Position numbers and translations under genes: made by a program. Under the pieces are notes generated by a model. It did no database searches. It was not told where the DNA came from and saw only the letters and a list, made by a program, of their open reading frames with translations. DNA of 64,000 nt, from assembly GCA_963664585.2 (NCBI GenBank), contig CAXXEO010000025.1:1-64000 (forward strand), read 5' to 3'. Origin of the DNA: G963664585 sp963664585 (lineage in GTDB: Bacteria; Bacillota; Clostridia; Oscillospirales; Ruminococcaceae). Of this stretch, positions 42,596 to 50,968 are shown piece after piece; position 1 is the stretch's first letter; each line of letters opens with the position of its first letter.

Positions 42596-44046
42596 CCCAA
42601 CAGAGCCTGAAGGCCGGTACGTTCAGAGGCCACCAGATCCTTTACCGAGCTTGCCGGGTTAAATAGTGAGTCATACCGGTAAATGACAAATCCGGCATAT
42701 TTCGACTGCTTTCTGGATAGGTTTACCATTCTTGAAAGCATGTCACGGTTTTGTGTCCATTCGGTTTTGCCATTGCCGGCATTGTTATCAATAACTCCGC
42801 ACTTATAGGCCGCAAGGCCGATCAAAAGGTCTACATTACTTCCCGCCACAAGGTTATTCCATGATTCAACCACGCTGGCGAAGGGCATCGTACTGTTTTC
42901 AAATCCGAAGTAAATCTGAGGACAAATATAATCAATATACCCGCCTTCCGTAACCCATTTTTCTATATCAATAAATTGAGAGTTATAGTCGTTTTTCATA
43001 TTAGCCTGGGGGCTTATTCCAAAAACAACCGATTTATCGGCGGCTTTAATGGCGTTGTACATGCCACGCACTAAAATATCCACATTGTTCCGGCGCCAAT
43101 CCCCAAGAGAAAGCGATCCACCGCTGTTTTTATAGGAATTATAATCACTCTGATCAAAGGCAGGATCGGTGGTGGGATAGAAATAGTCGTCAAAATTGAT
43201 CCCATCTACATCATAATTTTTGATGATCTCCAAAGCGCCGTCGATAATCAGTTTGCGCGCGTCGGCATTGGACGGATTGTAGAAATACCCTCCACCGAAA
43301 GATATGACCGCGTTGGTACCGATATAGCTTCTGGCAATGGTGCCGCTGGAAAGCGTTTTGTTGGTACTTGCAGCCCTGATGCGGTATGGATTGAGCCAAG
43401 CCTCTAATTTAAGACCACATTTGTGAGCTTCAGTCACCATAATGGCCAAAGGATCATACCCCGGGTACTCACCCTCTGTTCCGGTCAGCACATAGGACCA
43501 GGGGAAGAGTGCAGAATCATACAAGGCGTCTCCGAAGGGCCGCACCTGAACGAGAACCGTATTGAGACCATAAGAGCTTGAAGTGGAGAAAATGTCCCGA
43601 ATACTGCTTGTGAACTGTGCTTTTGTTTTATTCTGTGCAATATTGAGAAATTCAAGATAAGAAATCCAAACCGCCCTTACCTCTCTTGATGACTTGGCAG
43701 CCACCGTCTGTGATGACTGAGCACTGGAAGAGGAACTGGGTATAGAGCTTGATGAGTTTGGTAGGTTGGATACTGTGGCCAAAGAGCTTGAAGCAGGCTT
43801 GCTTGAAGCAGATGAAGAACTGACAGATGAACTGGCCTTACTGCTTGAGGAGCTGGAAGGGGTACTTGAGGAAATGAGCAGCGACTGGCCCGCAGAAGGC
43901 TGCTCAGCCGGATAGGAGGAGGAAGAAGCACTTTGGCTGATCACCAGAGTGCCCGAAGAGCTGATCATATTTTCATTACTACCGGAGCATGCCACAAGTG
44001 AAAAGGACATCGCAAATATTAGCGCCCATGCGACAAATTTCTTCAT
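42592..44046 (-). CDS. GHL10-family glycosidase-like lipoprotein
   Basis: The 484-residue protein has a lipoprotein signal: MKKFVAWALIFAMSFSLVAC with the lipobox Cys at residue 20. A long Ser/Ala/Pro-rich stalk (about residues 25-120) precedes a GHL10 (DUF187-type) TIM-barrel domain starting REVRAVWISYLEFLNIA. The barrel contains EAWLNPYRIRA, DGINFDDYFYPT with probable acidic catalytic residues, ISPQANMKNDY and DYICPQIYFGFENS. Members are thought to cut peptidoglycan or related glycans. It is translationally coupled to the amidase fusion protein that carries a related domain. Confidence 0.85.
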   Translation of the reverse strand: MKKFVAWALIFAMSFSLVACSGSNENMISSSGTLVISQSASSSSYPAEQPSAGQSLLISSSTPSSSSSSKASSSVSSSSASSKPASSSLATVSNLPNSSSSIPSSSSSAQSSQTVAAKSSREVRAVWISYLEFLNIAQNKTKAQFTSSIRDIFSTSSSYGLNTVLVQVRPFGDALYDSALFPWSYVLTGTEGEYPGYDPLAIMVTEAHKCGLKLEAWLNPYRIRAASTNKTLSSGTIARSYIGTNAVISFGGGYFYNPSNADARKLIIDGALEIIKNYDVDGINFDDYFYPTTDPAFDQSDYNSYKNSGGSLSLGDWRRNNVDILVRGMYNAIKAADKSVVFGISPQANMKNDYNSQFIDIEKWVTEGGYIDYICPQIYFGFENSTMPFASVVESWNNLVAGSNVDLLIGLAAYKCGVIDNNAGNGKTEWTQNRDMLSRMVNLSRKQSKYAGFVIYRYDSLFNPASSVKDLVASERTGLQALLG

Positions 44047-44161
44047 ATCCTGCCTCCATTTCCTAAAGCACTACATATTTTACACACAATTAAAATGAGG
44101 GTCAATAGTTGAGTGCCACAATGTTTTTATTTTACTGCATGCCCTCTGAAATTCAACATAT

Positions 44162-44265
44162 ATAGTTGATTAACTTGAAAACAAGCTTGTGATTTCTTCC
44201 CCCGCCTTTGGCGGGGGAAGAAAATGACGTTTTAACTATAGCCAGTTTTTAAGTTAATTGGCTAT
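44162..44265 (-). repeat. 104-bp palindromic repeat, copy 8 (reverse)
   Basis: Copy 8 lies upstream of the GHL10 lipoprotein gene and downstream of the P-type ATPase. The hairpin loop reads TTTG instead of TTCG; both ends are intact, with T and A flanks. The 426-base gap 44047-44472 holds this copy and one hairpin and no gene. Confidence 0.92.
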
Positions 44266-44298
44266 AGCAGTTGAGCAAATCAAGAGGAAAATTCGAAC

Positions 44299-44330
44299 TT
44301 TGTCTGCCCCGTCATAGCGAAGCAGACAAA
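44299..44330 (-). terminator. Hairpin after the P-type ATPase gene
   Basis: TTTGTCTGC (44299-44307) pairs with GCAGACAAA (44322-44330). It lies about 140 bases after the ATPase stop in the direction of transcription. Confidence 0.5.
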
Positions 44331-44472
44331 TAGAAAAAAGTCGTTCTTATTCAGAAAATTGCTAAAAGACATAATCCGCGTTGTTTCTATTATATTCTAT
44401 CCATTTCACCAATACTAGACCTATTTTGCTGCCAAATACATACAAATATTTCCGGTATTTCGTAATGCTATT

Positions 44473-47187
44473 CTACTTTACACCCTTTTGTGTGGCTGTA
44501 ATCCACACTTTTTCAAAATCTTCCCCTTTGTATTGCCGACTTGTTTTCTTATTTCTATCCATCAAAAGTGCAATGGACGATATAATGGGGGCCGCAAGAC
44601 TTGATAGGACTACAAAAATCATCTGCTGTGTAGAAAGTGGAACAGTCATAAAGATGTTTGACAAAATTGGCATATAAACCGCGGCAACAGACACGCCACC
44701 AGAAACAAATACTGCGAGGATCAAGAGAGGATTATTAAGCAGATTGATCTCAAAAAGCCCACGCTTTTCCGATTTGCATTCAAATACATGGAAGAGCTGT
44801 GTTGCGATCAGGGTTAGCAGTGCACCAGTTCGGGCTGTTTCCAAATCCCCATACATCCGAAGAAACGAAGAATATACAAGAAGCGTTGTCAGACCAATAA
44901 TCACGCCACGAAACATCATTGTTGACATCAGCCCATTGGCAAGGACCGATTCTTCAGCTGGACGGGGCGCCTGCTTCATCACATCTTCTTCGGCTGGCTC
45001 AATACCCAGCGCAATGGCGGGAAGTCCATCGGTAATCAGATTGACCAATAAAAGCTGGATCGGAAGAAGCACAACCGGCATCCCCAACAGCATGCCTACA
45101 AACATAGTCAGCACCTCGCCTATGTTGCAGGAAATCAAATAGCGAATAAAGCGCCGAATATTGCTATAGATAGCCCTTCCCTCTTCTACAGAGGCTACCA
45201 AAGTGGCAAAGTTGTCATCAAGAAGTATAATGGAGGAAGCCTCTTTTGTGACATCAGTACCGGTGATACCCATGGCAACACCGATGTGCGCCTCCTTGAC
45301 GGCCGGAGCGTCATTGACCCCGTCTCCTGTCATAGCAACGATTTCACCCTGATGCTTCAAAGCGCGAACTATACGCAGTTTGTGGATGGGACTGACACGG
45401 GCATACACGGTTATACGAGCGCAAAGCGCTTCAAGTGCTTCATCACTGAGCCTGTCCATCTCATCGCCGGTGACTAACCTGTCCCCTGCTTTAAAGATAC
45501 CCAGATCTGTGGCAATGGCTTTTGCCGTAGCCGCATGATCCCCCGTAATCATCACCGTACGAATCCGAGCGCTCTTGCAGGATGCTACTGCTTTATATGT
45601 CTCCTTACGAGGTGGGTCAATCATACCCGCAATCCCTACAAAAATCAAGCCATCTTCCGGCCCGCCCGGTCTGTCCTCCATGGGTTTCATAGCAAAGCCA
45701 ATCACGCGTAAGGCCTGCGAGGCCATATTTTCAAGAGCTCTTTCAATATCCTTTCTTCCCTTTTGGGTCAGCTCTCGAATCCCGGTGTCGCTCAGATACT
45801 GATTACAAAGCGGAAGGATCAGATCAGGTGCACCCTTTACAAAAGATTTTCGGTCTTCACCCGGTCGGCGGACAATCACGGACATCCGCTTTCTGGTGGA
45901 GTCAAAGGGAATCTCACTGAGTCGCGTATAGCCGCTTGTTCCCGTAAGGCCCGCCTTGGTTGCCATCACCAAAAGGGCGGTTTCTGTTGGTTCCCCAGTG
46001 AGAACAAGCTCTTCATCCTGTCTGCCAAATAGAGTAAAACCCGACTTTTCAGTGCCAACTGTAGCATTATTGCAGCACAGAGCTATTTCGAGAGCACTTT
46101 TCACTGCCTGAGAGGATGCAATATTAAAGTTAGATTCGCCCTCAAGAAAACTTCCCTGCGCCTCTCGTCCGCCCCCAGTGAGGGACAGAAAATGCTCCAT
46201 TGTGAAAAGTTGCCGCACTACCATGCGGTTCTCTGTCAGAGTGCCGGTCTTATCTGAGCAAATAACGCTGGCACATCCTAAAGTCTCGACGGCATGAAGT
46301 TTTTTGACCAGTGCATTCCTCTTTAAAATTCTGCGTACAGCGAGGGCCAGCGAGATAGTGACAATTGCGGGTAATCCCTCTGGTACGGCGGCGACAGCCA
46401 GCGAAATTCCGGTAATAAGCATGTCCAGCGGATTCTCGCCCCTAAGCATACCAGTCACGGAAACAATGAAGCAAATGATTAAGCATCCGGCGGCAATATA
46501 TCGTCCCAACTGATCCAAACGTTTTTGAAGAGGGGTGTCCTCTTCCTCTACCTGCTCGATCATATCCGCGATGGCGCCCATCTGTGTCTTCATGCCAGTA
46601 GCAGTAATGACAGCTGATGCCCTGCCTTTCGTAACCGTGGTGCCCATATACACCATCGAATTTGAGGGAGGATTCCCTGCCTCATTCGCTCTTACGGCTG
46701 ATTTGTCCACAGCAATGGATTCTCCAGTGAGCATGGATTCATCACAGGATAGAGAGTACTCTTCAACAAGATAACCATCCGCAGGTATCCTGTCGCCGGG
46801 CTTTAAGGCAACCAGATCCCCAGGGACAACCTCTTCAGCGTCCACTTGCACCAAAGCGCCGTCTCGATAAACCTGCGCCGTAGGGGCCCCCATGCGTTTT
46901 AGTGCCTCCAGAGTGCGTTCGGTACGGTATTCTTGAATAAACCCTAAAATCGCATTCATGATAACAATTGCAATAATGGCAAAGGCTTCGGTCGGCTCTC
47001 CTAAAAAGGCAGATATTGCAGTGGCAACCAGCAGAATGAAGACCATCAGGTCCTTAAACTGCCCAAGAAATATCTTGAGTGGACTTGTCCGCTTTTTTGC
47101 CTTAAGGCGGTTTGCGCCGTGTTCTGCCAATAGAACTTTCGCTTCTTTGTCGGTCAGACCTGTCTGTTTTTTCTCTTCTTTCATCAT
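44473..47187 (-). CDS. Calcium-transporting P-type ATPase (type II)
   Basis: The 904-residue protein has the P2-ATPase layout: an actuator domain with SCDESMLTGES, M4 with AVPEGLPAIVTISLALAVRR, the phosphorylated Asp in CSDKTGTLTENRMV, KGAPDLIL in the nucleotide domain, and MTGDGVNDAPAVKEAHIGVAMG. The M4 PEGLP sequence and M6 LLVNLITDGLPAIALG fit Ca2+ transport out of the cell, but Mn2+ is possible. It stands alone; no regulator adjoins it. Confidence 0.9.
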   Translation of the reverse strand: MMKEEKKQTGLTDKEAKVLLAEHGANRLKAKKRTSPLKIFLGQFKDLMVFILLVATAISAFLGEPTEAFAIIAIVIMNAILGFIQEYRTERTLEALKRMGAPTAQVYRDGALVQVDAEEVVPGDLVALKPGDRIPADGYLVEEYSLSCDESMLTGESIAVDKSAVRANEAGNPPSNSMVYMGTTVTKGRASAVITATGMKTQMGAIADMIEQVEEEDTPLQKRLDQLGRYIAAGCLIICFIVSVTGMLRGENPLDMLITGISLAVAAVPEGLPAIVTISLALAVRRILKRNALVKKLHAVETLGCASVICSDKTGTLTENRMVVRQLFTMEHFLSLTGGGREAQGSFLEGESNFNIASSQAVKSALEIALCCNNATVGTEKSGFTLFGRQDEELVLTGEPTETALLVMATKAGLTGTSGYTRLSEIPFDSTRKRMSVIVRRPGEDRKSFVKGAPDLILPLCNQYLSDTGIRELTQKGRKDIERALENMASQALRVIGFAMKPMEDRPGGPEDGLIFVGIAGMIDPPRKETYKAVASCKSARIRTVMITGDHAATAKAIATDLGIFKAGDRLVTGDEMDRLSDEALEALCARITVYARVSPIHKLRIVRALKHQGEIVAMTGDGVNDAPAVKEAHIGVAMGITGTDVTKEASSIILLDDNFATLVASVEEGRAIYSNIRRFIRYLISCNIGEVLTMFVGMLLGMPVVLLPIQLLLVNLITDGLPAIALGIEPAEEDVMKQAPRPAEESVLANGLMSTMMFRGVIIGLTTLLVYSSFLRMYGDLETARTGALLTLIATQLFHVFECKSEKRGLFEINLLNNPLLILAVFVSGGVSVAAVYMPILSNIFMTVPLSTQQMIFVVLSSLAAPIISSIALLMDRNKKTSRQYKGEDFEKVWITATQKGVK

Positions 47188-47396
47188 TTAGCAGCACCTC
47201 ATTTTTAAACCCTATATTTTGATCGTTATCTGGTACAAGTCTATTCGGAGCAGCATAAAAGTATTACTACAGCAGCCATGCAAATAATAAGCAAAATTAT
47301 ACTCTACCTGAAAGCTCTCGAAGTGGCAGACATTTTATAAATACTCCTGTTCTTCTGAAAAATGCTATCAGTGCTTTCTGAAAGAAGCTTTTATGC

Positions 47397-47482
47397 TTGA
47401 CCGTCAGAGTATACTATCGTAAAATTAAGATATAACAATCATTCTGTCTCTATTCCCCATAGTAAAAGTGGAAACAGAGACA
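47397..47482 (+). promoter_or_regulatory. Promoter followed by a hairpin upstream of the DUF3788 gene
   Basis: TTGACC (47397-47402) and TAAAAT (47420-47425) are 17 bases apart. A hairpin follows (TGTCTCT 47445-47451 with AGAGACA 47476-47482) and then a T-rich run, before the gene at 47572. This order suggests attenuation. The 384-base gap 47188-47571 contains nothing else I can support. Confidence 0.45.
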
Positions 47483-47571
47483 TATTTTTCCTATCAATCA
47501 AAAACGGCTTACTATAAGTTTTTGCTTTATGAACATTCAAAAAACAGGTCAGAATAACAGGAGGCAATACA

Positions 47572-48006
47572 ATGATATGGAGCGAGCTTTACGGGCAGGC
47601 CAATCAACCGGGATGGGACGAAATCCGCAGCTTTACCAGAAACACGCTTTGGGATAAGCTGACAAGCGATTTGGAGAATCTCTATGAGATTAAACCAAAA
47701 ATCACCTATAGTAAATGTTCCGCTCTGAAGGGTTGGAATGTAAAATATCAAAAGAGCAGTAAATCTTTGTGTACTCTCTATCCCATGGATGGCTTCTTTT
47801 TGGCACTTGTCGTCATTGGCAGAAAGGAGCAGGCGGAAACCGAGCTGTACCTATCCTCCTGTACCAGCTATATTCGAGAGCTTTATGAAAAGACGACTTT
47901 TTCCTGTGGTGGAAGATGGCTCGTGATTCATGTGACAAGCGGCGATATTTTACGGGACACCGAAGGCCTGATCATGATCAGGTCGTCTGCAAAGCGTCAA
48001 AAATAG
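47572..48006 (+). CDS. DUF3788 family protein
   Basis: The 144-residue soluble protein begins MIWSELYGQANQPGWDEIRSF and contains GWNVKYQKSSKSLCTLYP and the C-terminal GGRWLVIHVTS, a pattern I associate with the DUF3788 family. No catalytic residues are known. CAGGAGG lies ten bases upstream of the ATG. Proteins of this family often occur in accessory positions in Firmicutes; function unknown. Confidence 0.7.
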   Translation: MIWSELYGQANQPGWDEIRSFTRNTLWDKLTSDLENLYEIKPKITYSKCSALKGWNVKYQKSSKSLCTLYPMDGFFLALVVIGRKEQAETELYLSSCTSYIRELYEKTTFSCGGRWLVIHVTSGDILRDTEGLIMIRSSAKRQK

Positions 48007-48060
48007 CCTTCATCAGCTTTATCCCCATTGCAAGCGAAGAAACAATGGCAAATTATAAAA

Positions 48061-48102
48061 AATCCCACTGAATTAACCTATTAAGGCAAATACAGCGGGA
48101 TT
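48061..48102. terminator. Bidirectional terminator
   Basis: AATCCCACTG (48061-48070) pairs with CAGCGGGATT (48093-48102) with one G-T or A-C position. It is flanked by A and T runs and serves the convergent DUF3788 and DUF4364 genes. Confidence 0.7.
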
Positions 48103-48169
48103 TATTATTAATTCTGTTTTGAAGAATAAATCGTATTAAACAGATTGTCTTCTTCTTTTTTGGCTTAGC

Positions 48170-48757
48170 CTATTCCTTTGTCTTTTCTTCCCCGGAAAGG
48201 TCCTCAAGCATCAGAACTGAAACTATACCCTGATAGATGGCGGTCGGATTGGCCAGAAAGCGCTTTTTGATTTCCTTGCACCGATCTTCGGTCGGAACGA
48301 AAATGGACAGACTTAAGAGGTCGGTACCTACATCGGTTATACAGAGGGATAAGTTATATCCATCCTCTGTTTTGACAAAGGATATATGATTTTCTTTCAT
48401 GATTCTCTCCTTGAGCATATGATAGCGGGCGCTTTGTACCGCTTTTTCTCTGACACTAAGGGGGATGGTTTTTTCAAAGGTTTTCGCAGTGCGCACACCG
48501 ATATCGTTGAGGTGCATCAGCTGTCCACCGTCAGGCATGTCCTCAGCGGTGATGTGTCCCGAATTGGTCAGAAGATTGATTGCCTCGGCGAACTCAAAAT
48601 AATTAACAAGTCCTTCGCTTTGCAGCGCGGTGTTCATCTGATCTAAGGTCATGGGAACGCCTATCTGATACAGAAGAAAGCACAACAGCATCTTGATCTC
48701 ATAATCAGTGGTTAATCCACCATGCTCGATGCCGGCCGTAAATACATTCTGCTCCAT
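48170..48757 (-). CDS. DUF4364 family protein
   Basis: The 195-residue protein begins MEQNVFTAGIEHGGLTTDYEIKMLLCFLLYQIG. The region after it (VPMTLDQMNTALQSEGLVNYFEFAEAINLLTNSGHI) looks like a winged helix. This matches the DUF4364 family of Clostridia, probably DNA-binding by fold but with no known target. GGAGGTGG lies upstream of the start. Confidence 0.8.
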   Translation of the reverse strand: MEQNVFTAGIEHGGLTTDYEIKMLLCFLLYQIGVPMTLDQMNTALQSEGLVNYFEFAEAINLLTNSGHITAEDMPDGGQLMHLNDIGVRTAKTFEKTIPLSVREKAVQSARYHMLKERIMKENHISFVKTEDGYNLSLCITDVGTDLLSLSIFVPTEDRCKEIKKRFLANPTAIYQGIVSVLMLEDLSGEEKTKE

Positions 48758-48886
48758 ATTGCCACCTCCTTATACCAATATATTATATCATTTTCATCCT
48801 ATTTAATAGTGTAATTTTTAAAAATCCTGTACCTGTCCAATAATTTTATGGTATAATAAATGTTAAAGTATAACCAAACTGAATTT

Positions 48887-48990
48887 ATAGTTGATTAACT
48901 TGAAAACAAGCTTGTGATTTCTTCCCCCGCCGAAGGCGGGGGAAGAAAATGACTTTTTATATATAGCCAGTTTTTAAGTTAATTGGCTAT
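48887..48990 (-). repeat. 104-bp palindromic repeat, copy 9 (reverse)
   Basis: Copy 9 is complete, with T and A flanks. The hairpin is CCCCCGCC-GAAG-GCGGGGG. It lies 113 bases before the small membrane-protein gene and is in opposite orientation to copy 10 on the other side of that gene. The gap 48758-49103 holds only this copy. Confidence 0.92.
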
Positions 48991-49103
48991 ATAAACCATA
49001 AATTGCCCAACGTTGGCGGTTCCTTCATAATAGGTGAGCCAACAGGATATAAAAATAATAAACAAAATACATTGATATTAAAATTATTTAACCGGGGGAC
49101 AAA

Positions 49104-49559
49104 ATGGAAAAACTATATTACCATAAGCAAACAGGGCATCTATCGATTGTTCTTTTTATCATGCTGTTGGCTGCTGATGCTTTACTTCTCTTTCGAAATG
49201 TAATTGATCAGAAATTTTTTCTTCTTTTCCTGCTTGTCAACATCGGTATGCTTGTACTCTTTATATCATTGACGGTATCCATCGATAACGATGCGCTTGA
49301 ATTATGGTTTGGCAAGTGCTTTTTTCGTAAAATAATACAAGTCGACCAAATGAAATCCTGCAATATTATTGATCATCCGTCAATCTCCCAGTGGGGAATC
49401 AAACGTATTTCTGATGGTTGGGTCTATAGTGTAACTGGCGCCAGTATTGTTGAAATCATCATGAAAACCGGAGAAAAATATTTGATTGGTACCTATGAAC
49501 CACGTGATATAAAGCGTATTCTTGATGAACTAATCGCAGATACTTCGGAAGAGATTTAA
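49104..49559 (+). CDS. Small membrane protein, possibly PH-like
   Basis: The 151-residue protein has two adjacent membrane segments (LSIVLFIMLLAADALLLF and FFLLFLLVNIGMLVLFISL). A cytoplasmic part follows (IDNDALELWFGKCFFRKIIQVDQMKSC ... IIMKTGEKYLIGTYEPRDIKRILDELI), whose strand pattern and final helix resemble bacterial PH domains of the YcxB/bPH2 kind. GGGGGAC lies just upstream of the ATG. The gene is AT-rich and is the only gene between two inverted repeat copies. Function unknown. Confidence 0.65.
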   Translation: MEKLYYHKQTGHLSIVLFIMLLAADALLLFRNVIDQKFFLLFLLVNIGMLVLFISLTVSIDNDALELWFGKCFFRKIIQVDQMKSCNIIDHPSISQWGIKRISDGWVYSVTGASIVEIIMKTGEKYLIGTYEPRDIKRILDELIADTSEEI

Positions 49560-49576
49560 CATTCACTAAAGTTATT

Positions 49577-49680
49577 ATAGCCAATTAACTTAAAAACTGG
49601 CTATAGTTAAAACGTCATTTTCTTCCCCCGCCGAAGGCAGGGGAAGAAATCACAAACTTGTTTTCAAGTTAATCAACTAT
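49577..49680 (+). repeat. 104-bp palindromic repeat, copy 10 (forward)
   Basis: Copy 10 starts 18 bases after the membrane gene stop. One stem base is changed (GGCAGGGG) and AAGCTTG is AAACTTG, so it is slightly decayed. With copy 9 it forms a 794-bp unit with inverted ends around one gene. Confidence 0.92.
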
Positions 49681-49729
49681 AAAACAGAACTGGAATTCAA
49701 TAAAGTATTTATTAATAAACCTATTTATG

Positions 49730-49773
49730 AAAAAACCCGTTAAGAATAATTGATTATTCTTAACGGGTTTTTT
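49730..49773. terminator. Strong bidirectional terminator, 20-bp perfect stem
   Basis: AAAAAACCCGTTAAGAATAA (49730-49749) pairs perfectly with the arm at 49754-49773 around TTGA. The A6 and T6 ends suit both directions. It follows the small membrane-protein gene. Confidence 0.88.
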
Positions 49774-49829
49774 ATTTGGCTGAGTATTATACGAAAATTA
49801 TTCTATTGTTGCCTCACTATAAGTGGGAA

Positions 49830-49958
49830 AGATTTATAGATTAATCACACAATGTATCTTAGAATATGTTTTCTAGTACCTTGTTAATCTAAATCTTATA
49901 TGGCAATGGATTAAATGTTCTTGTATATTGCATTGTATTAGTAACTTATACAATGCAA
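49830..49958. other. AT-rich intergenic stretch with two inverted repeats, no gene seen
   Basis: Between the terminator and the next gene (49774-50031) no reading frame is supported. AGATTTATAGATTAA (49830-49844) pairs with TTAATCTAAATCT (49884-49896) with a two-base bulge. TTGCATTGTAT (49928-49938) pairs perfectly with ATACAATGCAA (49948-49958). It could be a small RNA, a regulatory site or an old mobile remnant. Confidence 0.45.
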
Positions 49959-50031
49959 GGTAGAAAATTGTTGCTTAATAGTGGCAACTGTTTTTGGTGT
50001 TAATGTTTAATCATATTTATAAATAAAACCT

Positions 50032-50685
50032 CTATTTTTTGAACCCGATCTCTTTGATTCTGCGACCGCAGGCATCAAAATAGCGCTGATAGATTGCCGC
50101 CCCTGCCTCAGCCAGCTCACGGCTTTGCTGGGCTCCACATAGACCTGCGAACACATCGCCTATTGCTTCGGCCTCGCCTTCTTCAGATCTCCCCACATAG
50201 AGATACATGGAAAAGGCGCCCGACTCGTTAATCGCGTTATAGCTATCCACATCGGCGAGCTGTACACTATCGTAAAAACGGCTCATCGCGGTATGCGCCA
50301 CCATGGAATTGGGTGAGTTTTTCCCAATAGCCCTGTTAACCGCATAGGAAAATAAAATCTTAAGCTGGCGCCCGCAAAGTCCCCGCTCGACGCCCGAAAT
50401 GTGTTTCATCTCTTCATCTGTGCAGATTAAAAGATCATCTTTAAATATTTCTCCCAGTTGATGGGCCAGCGCAATGTTTCCGATCCTTCTCTGGCGAACA
50501 AACTCGTCAATTGTCTCCCGTTCATTTTCACTCGAGCCACGAAAGGCATCAGACGGATTTTCAGGCGCGATTTTAATGTCCGAATCGTCGGTGATGAACG
50601 CAAACGCTTTTCTGCCATCAAGCTTTAACTGGCACAGTGCCACAAAGCAAAAGGTAAAAAAGGCTGCCGCCATGAAAAGGTCCAT
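50032..50685 (-). CDS. Uncharacterised membrane-anchored protein
   Basis: I do not recognise this 217-residue protein. One hydrophobic N-terminal segment (MDLFMAAAFFTFCFVALCQL) would anchor it. The rest is helical and acidic, with blocks such as ERETIDEFVRQRRIGNIALAHQLGEIFKDDLL, ICTDEEMKHISGVERGLCGRQLKILFSYAVNRAIG and AEAGAAIYQRYFDACGRRIKEIG. GGAGGTG lies upstream of the ATG. It follows the TSCPD gene by 24 bases, so the two are likely cotranscribed. Confidence 0.7.
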   Translation of the reverse strand: MDLFMAAAFFTFCFVALCQLKLDGRKAFAFITDDSDIKIAPENPSDAFRGSSENERETIDEFVRQRRIGNIALAHQLGEIFKDDLLICTDEEMKHISGVERGLCGRQLKILFSYAVNRAIGKNSPNSMVAHTAMSRFYDSVQLADVDSYNAINESGAFSMYLYVGRSEEGEAEAIGDVFAGLCGAQQSRELAEAGAAIYQRYFDACGRRIKEIGFKK

Positions 50686-50709
50686 ACAGATTACACCTCC
50701 AAGTAATAT

Positions 50710-50964
50710 CTAACTTTTTTTTAAAGCCTCTTCCAAAGCATAAGTAAGCTGATCCGGGCATGAGGTCGAGCGCATACCGCATCTGTTTCCCCGTAGTAAA
50801 TTGATGATCTCCTGTGCGGGTTTTCCTTTTACCAGTTTCGAAATACCAGAAAGATTGCCATCACAGCCGCCCATAAAGTATACTTCTTTTATAATACCAT
50901 TCTCATCAAGGCTTACTTTTATAACACTTGAGCAGGTTCCCTTTGTCTTATATATATGTTCCAA
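50710..50964 (-). CDS. TIGR03905 family TSCPD domain protein
   Basis: The 84-residue protein MEHIYKTKGTCSSVIKVSL... contains FMGGCDGNLSGISKLVKGKPA and ends RSTSCPDQLTYALEEALKK, with the T-S-C-P-D motif that names the family. This domain also occurs at the C-terminus of B12-dependent ribonucleotide reductases, where it binds zinc; the stand-alone form has no proven role. It follows the PHP gene by four bases. Confidence 0.93.
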   Translation of the reverse strand: MEHIYKTKGTCSSVIKVSLDENGIIKEVYFMGGCDGNLSGISKLVKGKPAQEIINLLRGNRCGMRSTSCPDQLTYALEEALKKS

Positions 50965-50968
50965 CTTA

